From NCBI GenBank assembly GCA_947259975.1, contig CAMYOD010000077.1:72473-136472 (forward strand): a DNA stretch of 64,000 nucleotides. Reading direction: 5' to 3'. Position numbers and translations under genes: made by a program. The stretch is from an uncultured Gammaproteobacteria bacterium (GTDB lineage: Bacteria > Pseudomonadota > Gammaproteobacteria > HyVt-429). The notes under the pieces were generated by a model. It worked only from the letters and a program-made list of their open reading frames with translations. It had not been told where the DNA came from and did no database searches. Shown piece after piece: positions 56,383 to 64,000 of this stretch (its first letter is position 1; every line of letters starts with the position of its first letter).

Positions 56383-58908
56383 ATGACCTCAATCACTCGT
56401 AATCAGTCAACCGTTCCGGATAAAGCGCCGGTGGACTCGCCAGCGTGCCATGTGGAGCTGCTCTGGGCCCCGCATGGCACCGAGCCAACCGGCATGTGGC
56501 ATGGCGCGGGAAAGGCACAGTTGGTGGATCGCCGGCAGGAAATAGGTTTTGATTTACCAGATGAATTACATGAGAGCCCGTGGTTACGAATCGTCCTGCA
56601 TGCCGCGCCCGGTTTTTTCCATATCTACCGCGTGGCGCTGGTCACGAACAATGGGACCGCATCCCCGGATACGGTCTGGCAGACACAGACACTGCAGGAT
56701 CTGGCCGCTGTTACCGACATATATTCTGGAAAGATTTGTCGATCGGCGGTTGGCGAGGTGATCATGTCAACTGGCGCGAACCCTGAATTAATTATCAAAC
56801 CCCCCCGTGAGCACGCTCGCGCCAAGGCGAGCACCTATCGCGTGCTTATCGAGCTCGATGCACCTCATTCCTGGGATTATGCGGCGGCAAAGGAATTCCT
56901 CCTGCAGGAGGAGCAGGTGTTGCGGGACCAGCTAACGGAGCAGGCGACACGTTTGGCAAAGTTAGAGAAGGCTGCCACCGAGCTGGAGACGATAAAGCGC
57001 TCAAAGGTTTGGCGGATTGCGGAAGCGCTCCGCAAGGCGGTGTATCTCACCGGGTTAAGTCGTTTTCCGCGACTGCAGAGTTCATTGCTCGCGGTTACAC
57101 GGCGCGGGCTTGGCCCCGCCCTGCAGGCCCTGACTGCAGGTGTGCGACAACACGGTCCCTTCGGTTATTGGCATCAATCGGGCGTGGCGGCGAGAACTAC
57201 AGAGGCACACGACACGAATTTGGATTACCGGCGATTTCGGCAGTTGCATCAGCTTACCGACGAGCGAGCGGCCACAATCGCGCATGACATCACCGCGTTT
57301 GAGCGACGGCCCCTGATTAGCATCGTAATGCCTGTTTATAACGCGCCGCTGGAGTGGTTGCGGCGGGCGATAAGCTCAGTCGAGACCCAGCTTTATGAGA
57401 ACTGGGAGCTATGCATTGTCGACGACTGTTCCACACAGCAGCGCGTTGTGGACTTCCTTAAGTCACTAAATCATCCGCGAATGCGGGTTCGGCTCCTCAA
57501 GCAAAACAAGAATATCGCCGGCGCGACCAATGAGGCAATCGCTATGTGCACCGGAGAATATATCGCCCTTCTTGATAATGATGACGAGCTGACGATTGAT
57601 GCATTGTTCGAGGTGGTAGCAGCGATTAATGCCCAGGATCCGGATATGATCTATTCGGACGAAGATTTTATCGACCTGGACGGTGAGTTAAGCAATCCAC
57701 ACTTCAAGCCGGACTTCTCGCCGGATCTACTGCTGTCGCATAACTATATTACTCATCTGCTTGTATTGCAGCGCGGGTTACTCGACCGAGCGGGTCTACT
57801 TGACTCTCGCTATGATGGGGCGCAGGACTATGATCTGGTTTTGCGCGCCAGTGAGATGGCGCGGTGCGTTCATCATATTCCGAAGGTGTTATACCACTGG
57901 CGGCAAAGCGAGGGTTCGACAAGTTTCGATGAGGAAGCTAAACCCAAGGCACTGGTACGAACGCGCAGGGTGTTAGAAGAGACTCTGCGTCGTCGGGGCA
58001 TCGAAGGCACCGTCGAACCGGCCAACATGCGTTACTTTTTCCGCATCAAGCGAGAAATCCCGGACGATGTGCCGCCGCTGGTGAGTATTATCGTCCCCTT
58101 TAAGGATCAGCCGAAACTGCTCGAGGCGTGTGTGCAGTCGATCCTCAATAGGTCGACATACAGCAACTTCGAGATTATCGGTATTTCGAACAATAGTGAG
58201 CGACCCGAGACGTTTGCGTTGATGCGCCAGCTCGCAGCGGAGGATCGTCGGATTCGCTTCCTGGAGTATAACGTTCCGTTTAATTTCTCGAAGATTAATA
58301 ACTATGGAGTATCGCAGGCAAAGGGCGAATATGTAGTATTACTCAATAATGATGTCGAGATAATCAGTTGGGACTGGATCGAAAGTATGCTGGAGCATTC
58401 GATGCGTGTTGAAGTCGGAGTGGTGGGCGGAAAGCTTTATTATCCCGACCACAGCATTCAGCATGCCGGCATCATCGTGGGTATTGGCGGTTACGCTGGC
58501 CATGCGCACAAGCACTTTCTTGGCAATCGTACCGGCTACTTCAATCGACTGCATCTGATTCAGGATGTCAGCGCAGTAACCGGGGCGTGGATGATGGTGA
58601 AAAAATCGCTCTACGAGGAACTGGGGGGTCTGGACGAGAAACATCTCGGAGTTGCATGCAATGACGTCGATTTTTGCCTTCGGGCGCGCGAATTGGGTTA
58701 CTACAATATCTTTACACCCTACGCGGAGGCCTATCACCATGAATCGAAAAGTCGCGGCTATGAGGACACCCCGGAAAAGATCGCACGTTTCGAGCGCGAG
58801 AAGGGCTATTTTCAGGAGCGGCATAAAGAGATCCTCGAGCGAGGTGATCCGTTTTACAACCCGAATTTAGCCCTGGATTCAGAAGGTTTCGAGTTACGTC
58901 TGAACTAG
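56383..58908 (+). CDS. Bidomain glycosyltransferase family 2
   Basis: 841 aa. N-terminal region (~1-160) of unknown, beta-rich look, coiled coil (~175-215) ending in SKVWRIAEALRKAVY, then two GT2 domains. The first has DNDDE at 398-402 and YSDEDFID; the second has N655-N-D-V and an acceptor part with ACNDVDFCLRARELGY. Both metal motifs are intact, unlike those of the paralogous domains upstream. It may add two sugars, or one sugar twice, as in bifunctional chain-extending GT2 enzymes. Confidence 0.9.
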   Translation: MTSITRNQSTVPDKAPVDSPACHVELLWAPHGTEPTGMWHGAGKAQLVDRRQEIGFDLPDELHESPWLRIVLHAAPGFFHIYRVALVTNNGTASPDTVWQTQTLQDLAAVTDIYSGKICRSAVGEVIMSTGANPELIIKPPREHARAKASTYRVLIELDAPHSWDYAAAKEFLLQEEQVLRDQLTEQATRLAKLEKAATELETIKRSKVWRIAEALRKAVYLTGLSRFPRLQSSLLAVTRRGLGPALQALTAGVRQHGPFGYWHQSGVAARTTEAHDTNLDYRRFRQLHQLTDERAATIAHDITAFERRPLISIVMPVYNAPLEWLRRAISSVETQLYENWELCIVDDCSTQQRVVDFLKSLNHPRMRVRLLKQNKNIAGATNEAIAMCTGEYIALLDNDDELTIDALFEVVAAINAQDPDMIYSDEDFIDLDGELSNPHFKPDFSPDLLLSHNYITHLLVLQRGLLDRAGLLDSRYDGAQDYDLVLRASEMARCVHHIPKVLYHWRQSEGSTSFDEEAKPKALVRTRRVLEETLRRRGIEGTVEPANMRYFFRIKREIPDDVPPLVSIIVPFKDQPKLLEACVQSILNRSTYSNFEIIGISNNSERPETFALMRQLAAEDRRIRFLEYNVPFNFSKINNYGVSQAKGEYVVLLNNDVEIISWDWIESMLEHSMRVEVGVVGGKLYYPDHSIQHAGIIVGIGGYAGHAHKHFLGNRTGYFNRLHLIQDVSAVTGAWMMVKKSLYEELGGLDEKHLGVACNDVDFCLRARELGYYNIFTPYAEAYHHESKSRGYEDTPEKIARFEREKGYFQERHKEILERGDPFYNPNLALDSEGFELRLN

Positions 58909-58934
58909 ACGGCGCACTCTCGTAAGTTGATGCA

Positions 58935-61715
58935 ATGCACGAACTGATTTGGAAAATGGAATCAGCCTGGCCCCAGACGATCGAGGTCGGCCGGGGCAGC
59001 GTGATCGCGGCAAAAGGTTACTGCTTTTTTGTCAACGGGCCACTACGAGAACTCACCCTTATGCTCGGATCGCAGCGCCACTCGATCGCTTCGATCGGTG
59101 AGCCGCGCGACGATGTGTTTCAGGCCTACGTGGGGCTTGACCAAGAGGGATACAGCCGTCTGTCAGGATTCTGGGACACCATTCCGCTTTCGGCGGACCT
59201 GTGTGGGCAGACCCTGCCGGTTGCGCTCGAGGCAACAGATACGCATGGCGATAGGGCGCGAGTTGAGTTGGGCGAGCACAGCTTCGTGGCGCGCGCCGAC
59301 GTCGAGAAACCCGATTTTGCCGCCAAATCAGGGCCAGATTCAGGCGTGGCGATATGTATGGCGACCTATGAGCCGGATCTCGAGGCCTTCGCGCGTCAAA
59401 TTGATTCGATTTTGGCGCAGACCCATGACAACTGGATTTGTATCGTCAATGACGATGGCTCCACGCCGGACAGATATGCTCGGATCAAGGAGCTGTGCGG
59501 CAAGGATCCAAGGTTTTTCGTATACCAAAACACGAACAACCAGGGTTTTTATCGCAATTTCGAGACCTGCCTCAAGCGTGTTCCCGATACAATATCGTTC
59601 GTGGCGCTAGCCGATCAGGATGATTATTGGTATCCGGAAAAATTGCAGCGCTGTTTGGAACGGTTCGATAGTGAGACCCAGCTCGTCTATTCGGACATGC
59701 GTATCATCGACGAAAATGGCAGCGTGATTTCGGATACCTATTGGAAGCGGCGCAAAAACAACTATACGAAACTCGACGTCCTTTTAATCGCCAATACCAT
59801 TACCGGCGCGGCATCGATGTTTCGTGCCGCACTTATCGACCAGCTGATCCCCTTTCCTGAGCGTATTGGACATAGCTTCCATGATCATTGGATCGGCTTG
59901 GTCGCACTCGCGACTGGGCGAATCGAATACATCGACGAGCCCCTCTATGACTATATCCAGTACGAGGACAGCGTCATCGGTCATTGCGATTTCGCCCCGG
60001 TTACCGTGCAACGGCGGATGCGAGGCGTGGCGCGGTGGGTGGGGAAGTTGGCAGGCGCCATTGCGCGTCGAATGCGGCGTGGCCTGGCCTTCGGGCGTAT
60101 CAAGGAGAATGTTCTCTTTCTTCGGGATCGTCTTGTCGACATCTATGAACATGAGTACCGGCGCTTGCAGTTGCTTGGCGAGGTATTACAAATACGCACC
60201 GGAGCAAGCGACGGCAAAGCGGAACGTTTTCGTAACCTTTTCAGCGGCCGCAGCAGCACGATGCTTGCGTTGTTAGGCGCACATACGCGCATCTGGTTCC
60301 AGCGCGAGACGACTAACGATGCCGAATTACGTCTACTCTTGGCCTACATAACCTATCGAATGAATCGATTTGTTGTGCGCATCGCGCGGCCGCGCTACGT
60401 ACGAAAATCGCAAGCGCTTCTCGAAGCTGATGCACGAAACAACGCGCAAGTCGTGGATTTTCTACGCGCAAAGATTGCGCCTTTAGTTCTTGATATTCAG
60501 GAGACCCAACCCCGTCGAATAAACATTATTGTGCCTGAGGTAAAATTTGACGTGCTTTTCGGCGGTTATCTCGGCAAGCTTAATTTGGCGCGACGTCTTA
60601 TCGAAGAAGGCCATCGTGTGCGCATGCTGGTGGTGGATGATTGCGAGATCGATCCGGCAGCACTGAACCGGCTGGGCCTATTGGACCCGAGGTTGAGTTC
60701 TGCCTTATGCCGGCTTGAGATACAGGCTTGTTATGATCGTACGCAGACGATAGGGATGCATCCGCGGGATGTGTTGGTGGCCACCACCTGGTGGACGGCG
60801 CATATTGCTCACGCGGCACTCCAGCACCTGACGGCGGAGCGTTTTCTGTATTTGATCCAGGAGTATGAGCCGTTTACATCCCCCCTGGGAACCTACTATT
60901 CATTGGCCGAGCAATCCTATCGGTTGCCGCATCATGCTTTGTTCTCGTCGCAAATTCTTCGAGATTTCTTTGCCGAACAGGGTATTGGCGTATTTGCAGA
61001 TGACTCTGGAACGGATGCGCGGCAGGCAGCCTTTGAAAATGCGGTTACGGCACCGTCGGTGAGTGTCGAGAAGCTCGCCAGCCACAAACAAAAACGTCTT
61101 CTGTTCTATGCCCGTTCAGGCACGCATGCGGCGCGCAATCTCTTTGAGATTGGCGTCCTCGGCCTCGAAAAGGCGATCGCGGAAGGCACGTTTCCTGCCG
61201 ACGAATGGGAATTCTGGGCGATGGGCAGCACCTACGGTGAGCTGCCGTTGGCAGACGGGCGAACGCTTAAGATGGTAGGTAAGCTGGCGCTGGACGAATA
61301 TCACAAGCAATTGGCTGAGTTTGATCTGGGTATGAGCCTGATGTACACACCCCACCCAAGCTTGGTGCCAATTGAAATGGCTGCCGCGGGACTCGTGGTG
61401 GTCACGACTAACTGTATGAACAAGACGGAGGAGCGCTTGCGCGACATTTCGCAGAATATTCTTGGTGTCGACGCGACCGTAGAGGCTGTCGCCGCGGGCC
61501 TGCGGGCGGCCGCCGCGCGGGTGCCGGATCTTGAGGCGCGTGTGGCGGGCGCACATGTAAACTGGTCCACCCGCTGGGAGGCTACATTTCCCAAACCTTT
61601 GATCGACGATGTTTTGGGATGGTTTAGCGCCGCGACGATCGATATGGCGAACACACCTGAAATCTCCGCGGAAGCTGGTCCGCAAGACATCACCGGTTCG
61701 GCCGTTGGCGAGTGA
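58935..61715 (+). CDS. GT2 plus WsaF-like GT-B fusion glycosyltransferase
   Basis: 926 aa. Residues ~1-130 form a beta-rich N-terminal domain; ~135-350 a GT2 with CMATYEPDLEAFARQIDSIL, NDDGSTPDRY and ADQDDYWYPEKL (DQDD metal site). A helical linker leads to a GT-B half (~530-890) of WsaF type: NIIVPEVKFDVLFGGYLGKLNLARRL, LIQEYEPFTSPLGTYYSLAEQSYRLP and SLMYTPHPSLVPIEMAAAGLVVVT. WsaF is a rhamnosyltransferase of S-layer glycans. Two activities in one polypeptide are likely. Confidence 0.88.
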   Translation: MHELIWKMESAWPQTIEVGRGSVIAAKGYCFFVNGPLRELTLMLGSQRHSIASIGEPRDDVFQAYVGLDQEGYSRLSGFWDTIPLSADLCGQTLPVALEATDTHGDRARVELGEHSFVARADVEKPDFAAKSGPDSGVAICMATYEPDLEAFARQIDSILAQTHDNWICIVNDDGSTPDRYARIKELCGKDPRFFVYQNTNNQGFYRNFETCLKRVPDTISFVALADQDDYWYPEKLQRCLERFDSETQLVYSDMRIIDENGSVISDTYWKRRKNNYTKLDVLLIANTITGAASMFRAALIDQLIPFPERIGHSFHDHWIGLVALATGRIEYIDEPLYDYIQYEDSVIGHCDFAPVTVQRRMRGVARWVGKLAGAIARRMRRGLAFGRIKENVLFLRDRLVDIYEHEYRRLQLLGEVLQIRTGASDGKAERFRNLFSGRSSTMLALLGAHTRIWFQRETTNDAELRLLLAYITYRMNRFVVRIARPRYVRKSQALLEADARNNAQVVDFLRAKIAPLVLDIQETQPRRINIIVPEVKFDVLFGGYLGKLNLARRLIEEGHRVRMLVVDDCEIDPAALNRLGLLDPRLSSALCRLEIQACYDRTQTIGMHPRDVLVATTWWTAHIAHAALQHLTAERFLYLIQEYEPFTSPLGTYYSLAEQSYRLPHHALFSSQILRDFFAEQGIGVFADDSGTDARQAAFENAVTAPSVSVEKLASHKQKRLLFYARSGTHAARNLFEIGVLGLEKAIAEGTFPADEWEFWAMGSTYGELPLADGRTLKMVGKLALDEYHKQLAEFDLGMSLMYTPHPSLVPIEMAAAGLVVVTTNCMNKTEERLRDISQNILGVDATVEAVAAGLRAAAARVPDLEARVAGAHVNWSTRWEATFPKPLIDDVLGWFSAATIDMANTPEISAEAGPQDITGSAVGE

Positions 61716-61765
61716 GATTCGCATGCGATGCCGGAGCGATCGAAAATCCCGAATTTAACGTGACT

Positions 61766-61771
61766 AAGGAG
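61766..61771 (+). promoter_or_regulatory. Shine-Dalgarno deciding the 61780 start
   Basis: AAGGAG lies 8 nt before TTG at 61780, which begins the conserved DLSVVLPVYNE N-terminus; supports the TTG start. Confidence 0.7.
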
Positions 61772-61779
61772 CTTAAACC

Positions 61780-62718
61780 TTGGATCTCTCGGTAGTTCTA
61801 CCCGTTTACAACGAAGCGCCCAACCTCGATGCATTACACACAGAGTTAACGGATGCGCTGGTGAATATCGGTCTACAGTATGAGATTATTTATGTGGATG
61901 ATGGCAGCAAAGATGCAAGCTTTTCGCTTCTAAAAAAGATCAAGGAAAACGATGCCAACGTACGCGTAATCCGGTTTCGGCGCAATTTTGGTCAGACGGC
62001 GGCGCTCGCCGCGGGCTTCGATCATGCCGCCGGCGAGATTATCATTACGTTGGATGCGGATCGTCAAAATGATCCACGGGACATACCCAAGCTGCTCGAT
62101 AAAATCAAGGAAGGCTATGACCTGGTCAATGGTTGGCGATTCGATCGCAAGGACCCGTTCCTGAGCCGCAAGCTTCCATCAATGATCGCGAATAAGATCA
62201 TTTCCACAACCACGGATGTGAAGCTGAATGATTACGGATGTACCTTGAAGGCGTTTACGAAAGACGTCGCCAAGAATATTGAGTTGTATGGTGAAATGCA
62301 TCGTTTTATTCCGGCGATCGCCAGCTGGATGGGTGTTTCGATCGGTGAGGTCAAGGTAAACCATCGGCCGCGTGTGGCCGGGACATCGAAGTATGGTATA
62401 TCGCGAACACTTCGGGTCGTGTTGGATCTTATTACCGTCAAATTCCTTTTAAGTTATTCGGTGCGGCCGCTGCAGTTTTTTGGCCTAATCGGAATTGCGT
62501 CGGGAGGCGTTGGGCTACTGATCGCCTTGTACCTCACAGTACAGAAGTTGTTTTTTGATATGTCGTTGGCGGATCGACCGATCCTTCTATTGGCGGTCTT
62601 ACTGATATTCATGGGACTCCAGTTCATTACCTTTGGCTTGTTGGGCGAGATGCAAACTCGCACGTACCACGAAAGTCAGAACAAGCCGATCTATGTCATT
62701 CGCGAAGTGTTAAGTTAG
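61780..62718 (+). CDS. GtrB/ArnC/DPM1-like polyprenyl-phosphate glycosyltransferase
   Basis: 312 aa. GT2 part with VVLPVYNEAPNLDAL, VDDGSKDAS, FGQTAALAAGFDHA and DADRQNDP, followed by two C-terminal membrane helices (from about 228). Such enzymes load a sugar onto undecaprenyl phosphate for use by periplasmic GT-C transferases. The polytopic protein at 42349 is a possible partner. TTG start with AAGGAG upstream. Sugar unknown. Confidence 0.92.
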   Translation: MDLSVVLPVYNEAPNLDALHTELTDALVNIGLQYEIIYVDDGSKDASFSLLKKIKENDANVRVIRFRRNFGQTAALAAGFDHAAGEIIITLDADRQNDPRDIPKLLDKIKEGYDLVNGWRFDRKDPFLSRKLPSMIANKIISTTTDVKLNDYGCTLKAFTKDVAKNIELYGEMHRFIPAIASWMGVSIGEVKVNHRPRVAGTSKYGISRTLRVVLDLITVKFLLSYSVRPLQFFGLIGIASGGVGLLIALYLTVQKLFFDMSLADRPILLLAVLLIFMGLQFITFGLLGEMQTRTYHESQNKPIYVIREVLS

Positions 62719-62727
62719 CCTTATCTC

Positions 62728-63717
62728 ATGACTGTTCTTTCGGACGCGCGGGTGGCGGTCATTGTCGTGAACTGGAATTCCGGATCGCTGCTAAAAAAAT
62801 GCATCACAGCGATTCATCGACAGACGCGGGCGCCTGCGCATATAACGATTATTGATAACGCCAGCGGCGATGAATCCCTCGCCGCGATAGAAGAAGACTA
62901 TCCCGACGTACATATCGAGAAGCTCGAAACGAATGCCGGTTTCGCTGCCGCCAATAATGTAGCCGCGCGAAGTGTTGCAGATTGCGACTGGCTCGCGTTT
63001 GTCAATCCGGACGCATTTCTCGAACGCGAATGGCTCGAAAAAATGTTAACGGCAGCGGCCAGGAATCCTGAGTATGCCTTCTTTGGTTGCCGGCTTGTGC
63101 AGTCAGGTTCGCCCGATACGCTGGACGGCACGGGAGATGTGTATCACGTTAGCGGACTAGCGTGGCGAAGAGGCTATGGTAACCCGGTGGATACGGCGCC
63201 GACGAAAGATCAGGAAATATTTGCACCGTGTGCGGCCGCAGCCCTGTACCGGCGGGATGTATTTCTCGCCGCCGGGGGGTTCGATGAGCATTTTTTCTGC
63301 TATTTCGAGGACGTCGATCTGGGCTTTCGGCTGCGCCTTGCGGGCCAGCGTTGCCTATACGTGGCAGGTGCAAGCGCACAGCATGTCGGCTCCGGGACGA
63401 CTGGCAAGAGTAGTGATTTCTCGGTCTATTACGGCCATCGCAACCTTGTCTGGACCTTCGTGAAGAATATGCCCGGGCTCTGGTTTTGGGCCTATTTGCC
63501 GCAGCATATAATCCTTAATATAGTCAGCGCCTTGGTTTACTCGGCGCGGGGCAAAGCAAAGGTCATATTGCGCGCGAAGCGAGACGCGATCCTGGGTCTG
63601 GCCTGGGCGTGGCGTGCGCGGCGGCAGCTGCAGTCGCAGCAGCGCGGTGAACCAGCAATACTCCGGCGTGTAATGCTTAAAGGCTTTTTCCGCCCCTACG
63701 TGAGGCGACATGTCTAA
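62728..63717 (+). CDS. Glycosyltransferase family 2, WbbL-like
   Basis: 329 aa. VIVVNWNSGSLLKKC, DNASGDESL, ETNAGFAAANN and the metal site NPDAF, then YFEDVDLGFRLRLAGQRC and HVGSGTTGKSSDFSVYYGHRN, the usual rhamnosyltransferase-type C-terminus. NPDAF is a common variant of NPDxx. The last 8 bp overlap the next gene. One of eight consecutive transferases. Confidence 0.9.
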   Translation: MTVLSDARVAVIVVNWNSGSLLKKCITAIHRQTRAPAHITIIDNASGDESLAAIEEDYPDVHIEKLETNAGFAAANNVAARSVADCDWLAFVNPDAFLEREWLEKMLTAAARNPEYAFFGCRLVQSGSPDTLDGTGDVYHVSGLAWRRGYGNPVDTAPTKDQEIFAPCAAAALYRRDVFLAAGGFDEHFFCYFEDVDLGFRLRLAGQRCLYVAGASAQHVGSGTTGKSSDFSVYYGHRNLVWTFVKNMPGLWFWAYLPQHIILNIVSALVYSARGKAKVILRAKRDAILGLAWAWRARRQLQSQQRGEPAILRRVMLKGFFRPYVRRHV

Positions 63718-64000
63718 ACCTGATCTGATTTCCGTCATTATCGTCAATTTCAACGGTGGCGCGCTCCTGACGGAGAGCGTGCGCTCGGTATTGGCCTCTG
63801 ATGTCCCGGTTGAGGTTTTGGTGATTGACAATGCCTCGACGGACAACAGCATTTACGCATTACGGCAATCGCTGGCCGATGAGGAGCGGCTGTCAATCCT
63901 GGAAAATCAAAGTAATCTCGGATTTGCATCAGCCAATAATATCGCCGCGCCGCACACGAAAGGAGATTACCTGCTGTTCCTGAATCCGGACTGCATAATC
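63710..64000 (+). CDS. Glycosyltransferase family 2, 3'-truncated by the window
   Basis: 97 codons seen from the ATG at 63710: SVIIVNFNGGALLTESV, DNASTDNS, QSNLGFASANN and FLNPDC match the start of a GT2 enzyme closely related in pattern to the one before it. The acceptor half lies beyond the window, so length and completeness are unknown. Confidence 0.85.
   Translation, partial: MSKPDLISVIIVNFNGGALLTESVRSVLASDVPVEVLVIDNASTDNSIYALRQSLADEERLSILENQSNLGFASANNIAAPHTKGDYLLFLNPDCII

Overview
The window reads as one very large surface-polysaccharide (O-antigen, capsule or exopolysaccharide) locus from a gammaproteobacterium. The grounds are an RfaH-type antiterminator, a perfect ops element ahead of the sugar genes, and the 3' end of hldD (LPS heptose pathway) next to rfaH. 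GC content is moderate, clearly above 50 % by eye. I cannot name the genus. All 56 genes I accept, including a 5'-truncated and a 3'-truncated one at the edges, lie on the plus strand. Gaps are short (longest about 208 bp, none above 300 bp) and many genes overlap by 4 bp. I found no tRNA, rRNA, insertion sequence or CRISPR array.

Layout. Positions 1-1660 are a control block: the end of hldD, rfaH, two tandem promoters that share a GTTCA-N5-TGAAC inverted repeat, a MarR/winged-helix regulator, and an ops element at 1636-1648. Positions 1682-8470 carry UDP-HexNAc 6-dehydrogenase, UDP-uronate 4-epimerase, GDP-mannose 4,6-dehydratase, an initiating phosphoglycosyltransferase and an ABC flippase-like exporter. 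Positions 8484-16265 are ulosonate module A: NeuB-like, 2-hydroxyacid dehydrogenase, ThDP enzyme, Gfo/Idh/MocA oxidoreductase, NeuA-like, NeuC-like, then a GT-B transferase with HP and NSTTS motifs. Positions 16262-21876 hold an RmlC-like cupin, rfbF, an SDR, a GT2, and an acylation set (AAC(3)-like, KAS III, ACP, hexapeptide acyltransferase). Positions 21918-31585 are module B, a full pseudaminate pathway (pseB, C, F, G-H fusion, I) followed by a methyltransferase, a DUF4910-type aminopeptidase-like protein and a large transferase-like protein. Positions 31647-35753 are module C: a KdsA paralogue with altered acceptor-site residues, a NeuA-type cytidylyltransferase, an RraA-like protein, then another HP-motif transferase.

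Positions 35817-44283 carry rfbG, three glycosyltransferases, an EpsG-type polymerase candidate, a TPR protein and a large membrane protein. Positions 44335-51837 carry APS kinase, rfbB, rfbA, Wzm and Wzt with a C-terminal extension, a sulfotransferase, and a methyltransferase/kinase-like protein built like the chain terminator WbdD. Positions 51840-64000 are eight consecutive glycosyltransferases, several of them multidomain; the last runs off the window.

Together the genes would make nucleotide sugars on UDP, GDP, CMP, CDP and dTDP carriers, including up to three different CMP-ulosonic acids, and assemble and export one or two glycans that may be acylated, methylated and sulfated. The most novel points are module C, the three extra enzymes inside module A, the module-plus-transferase pattern, and the self-contained RfaH/ops plus operator control block.
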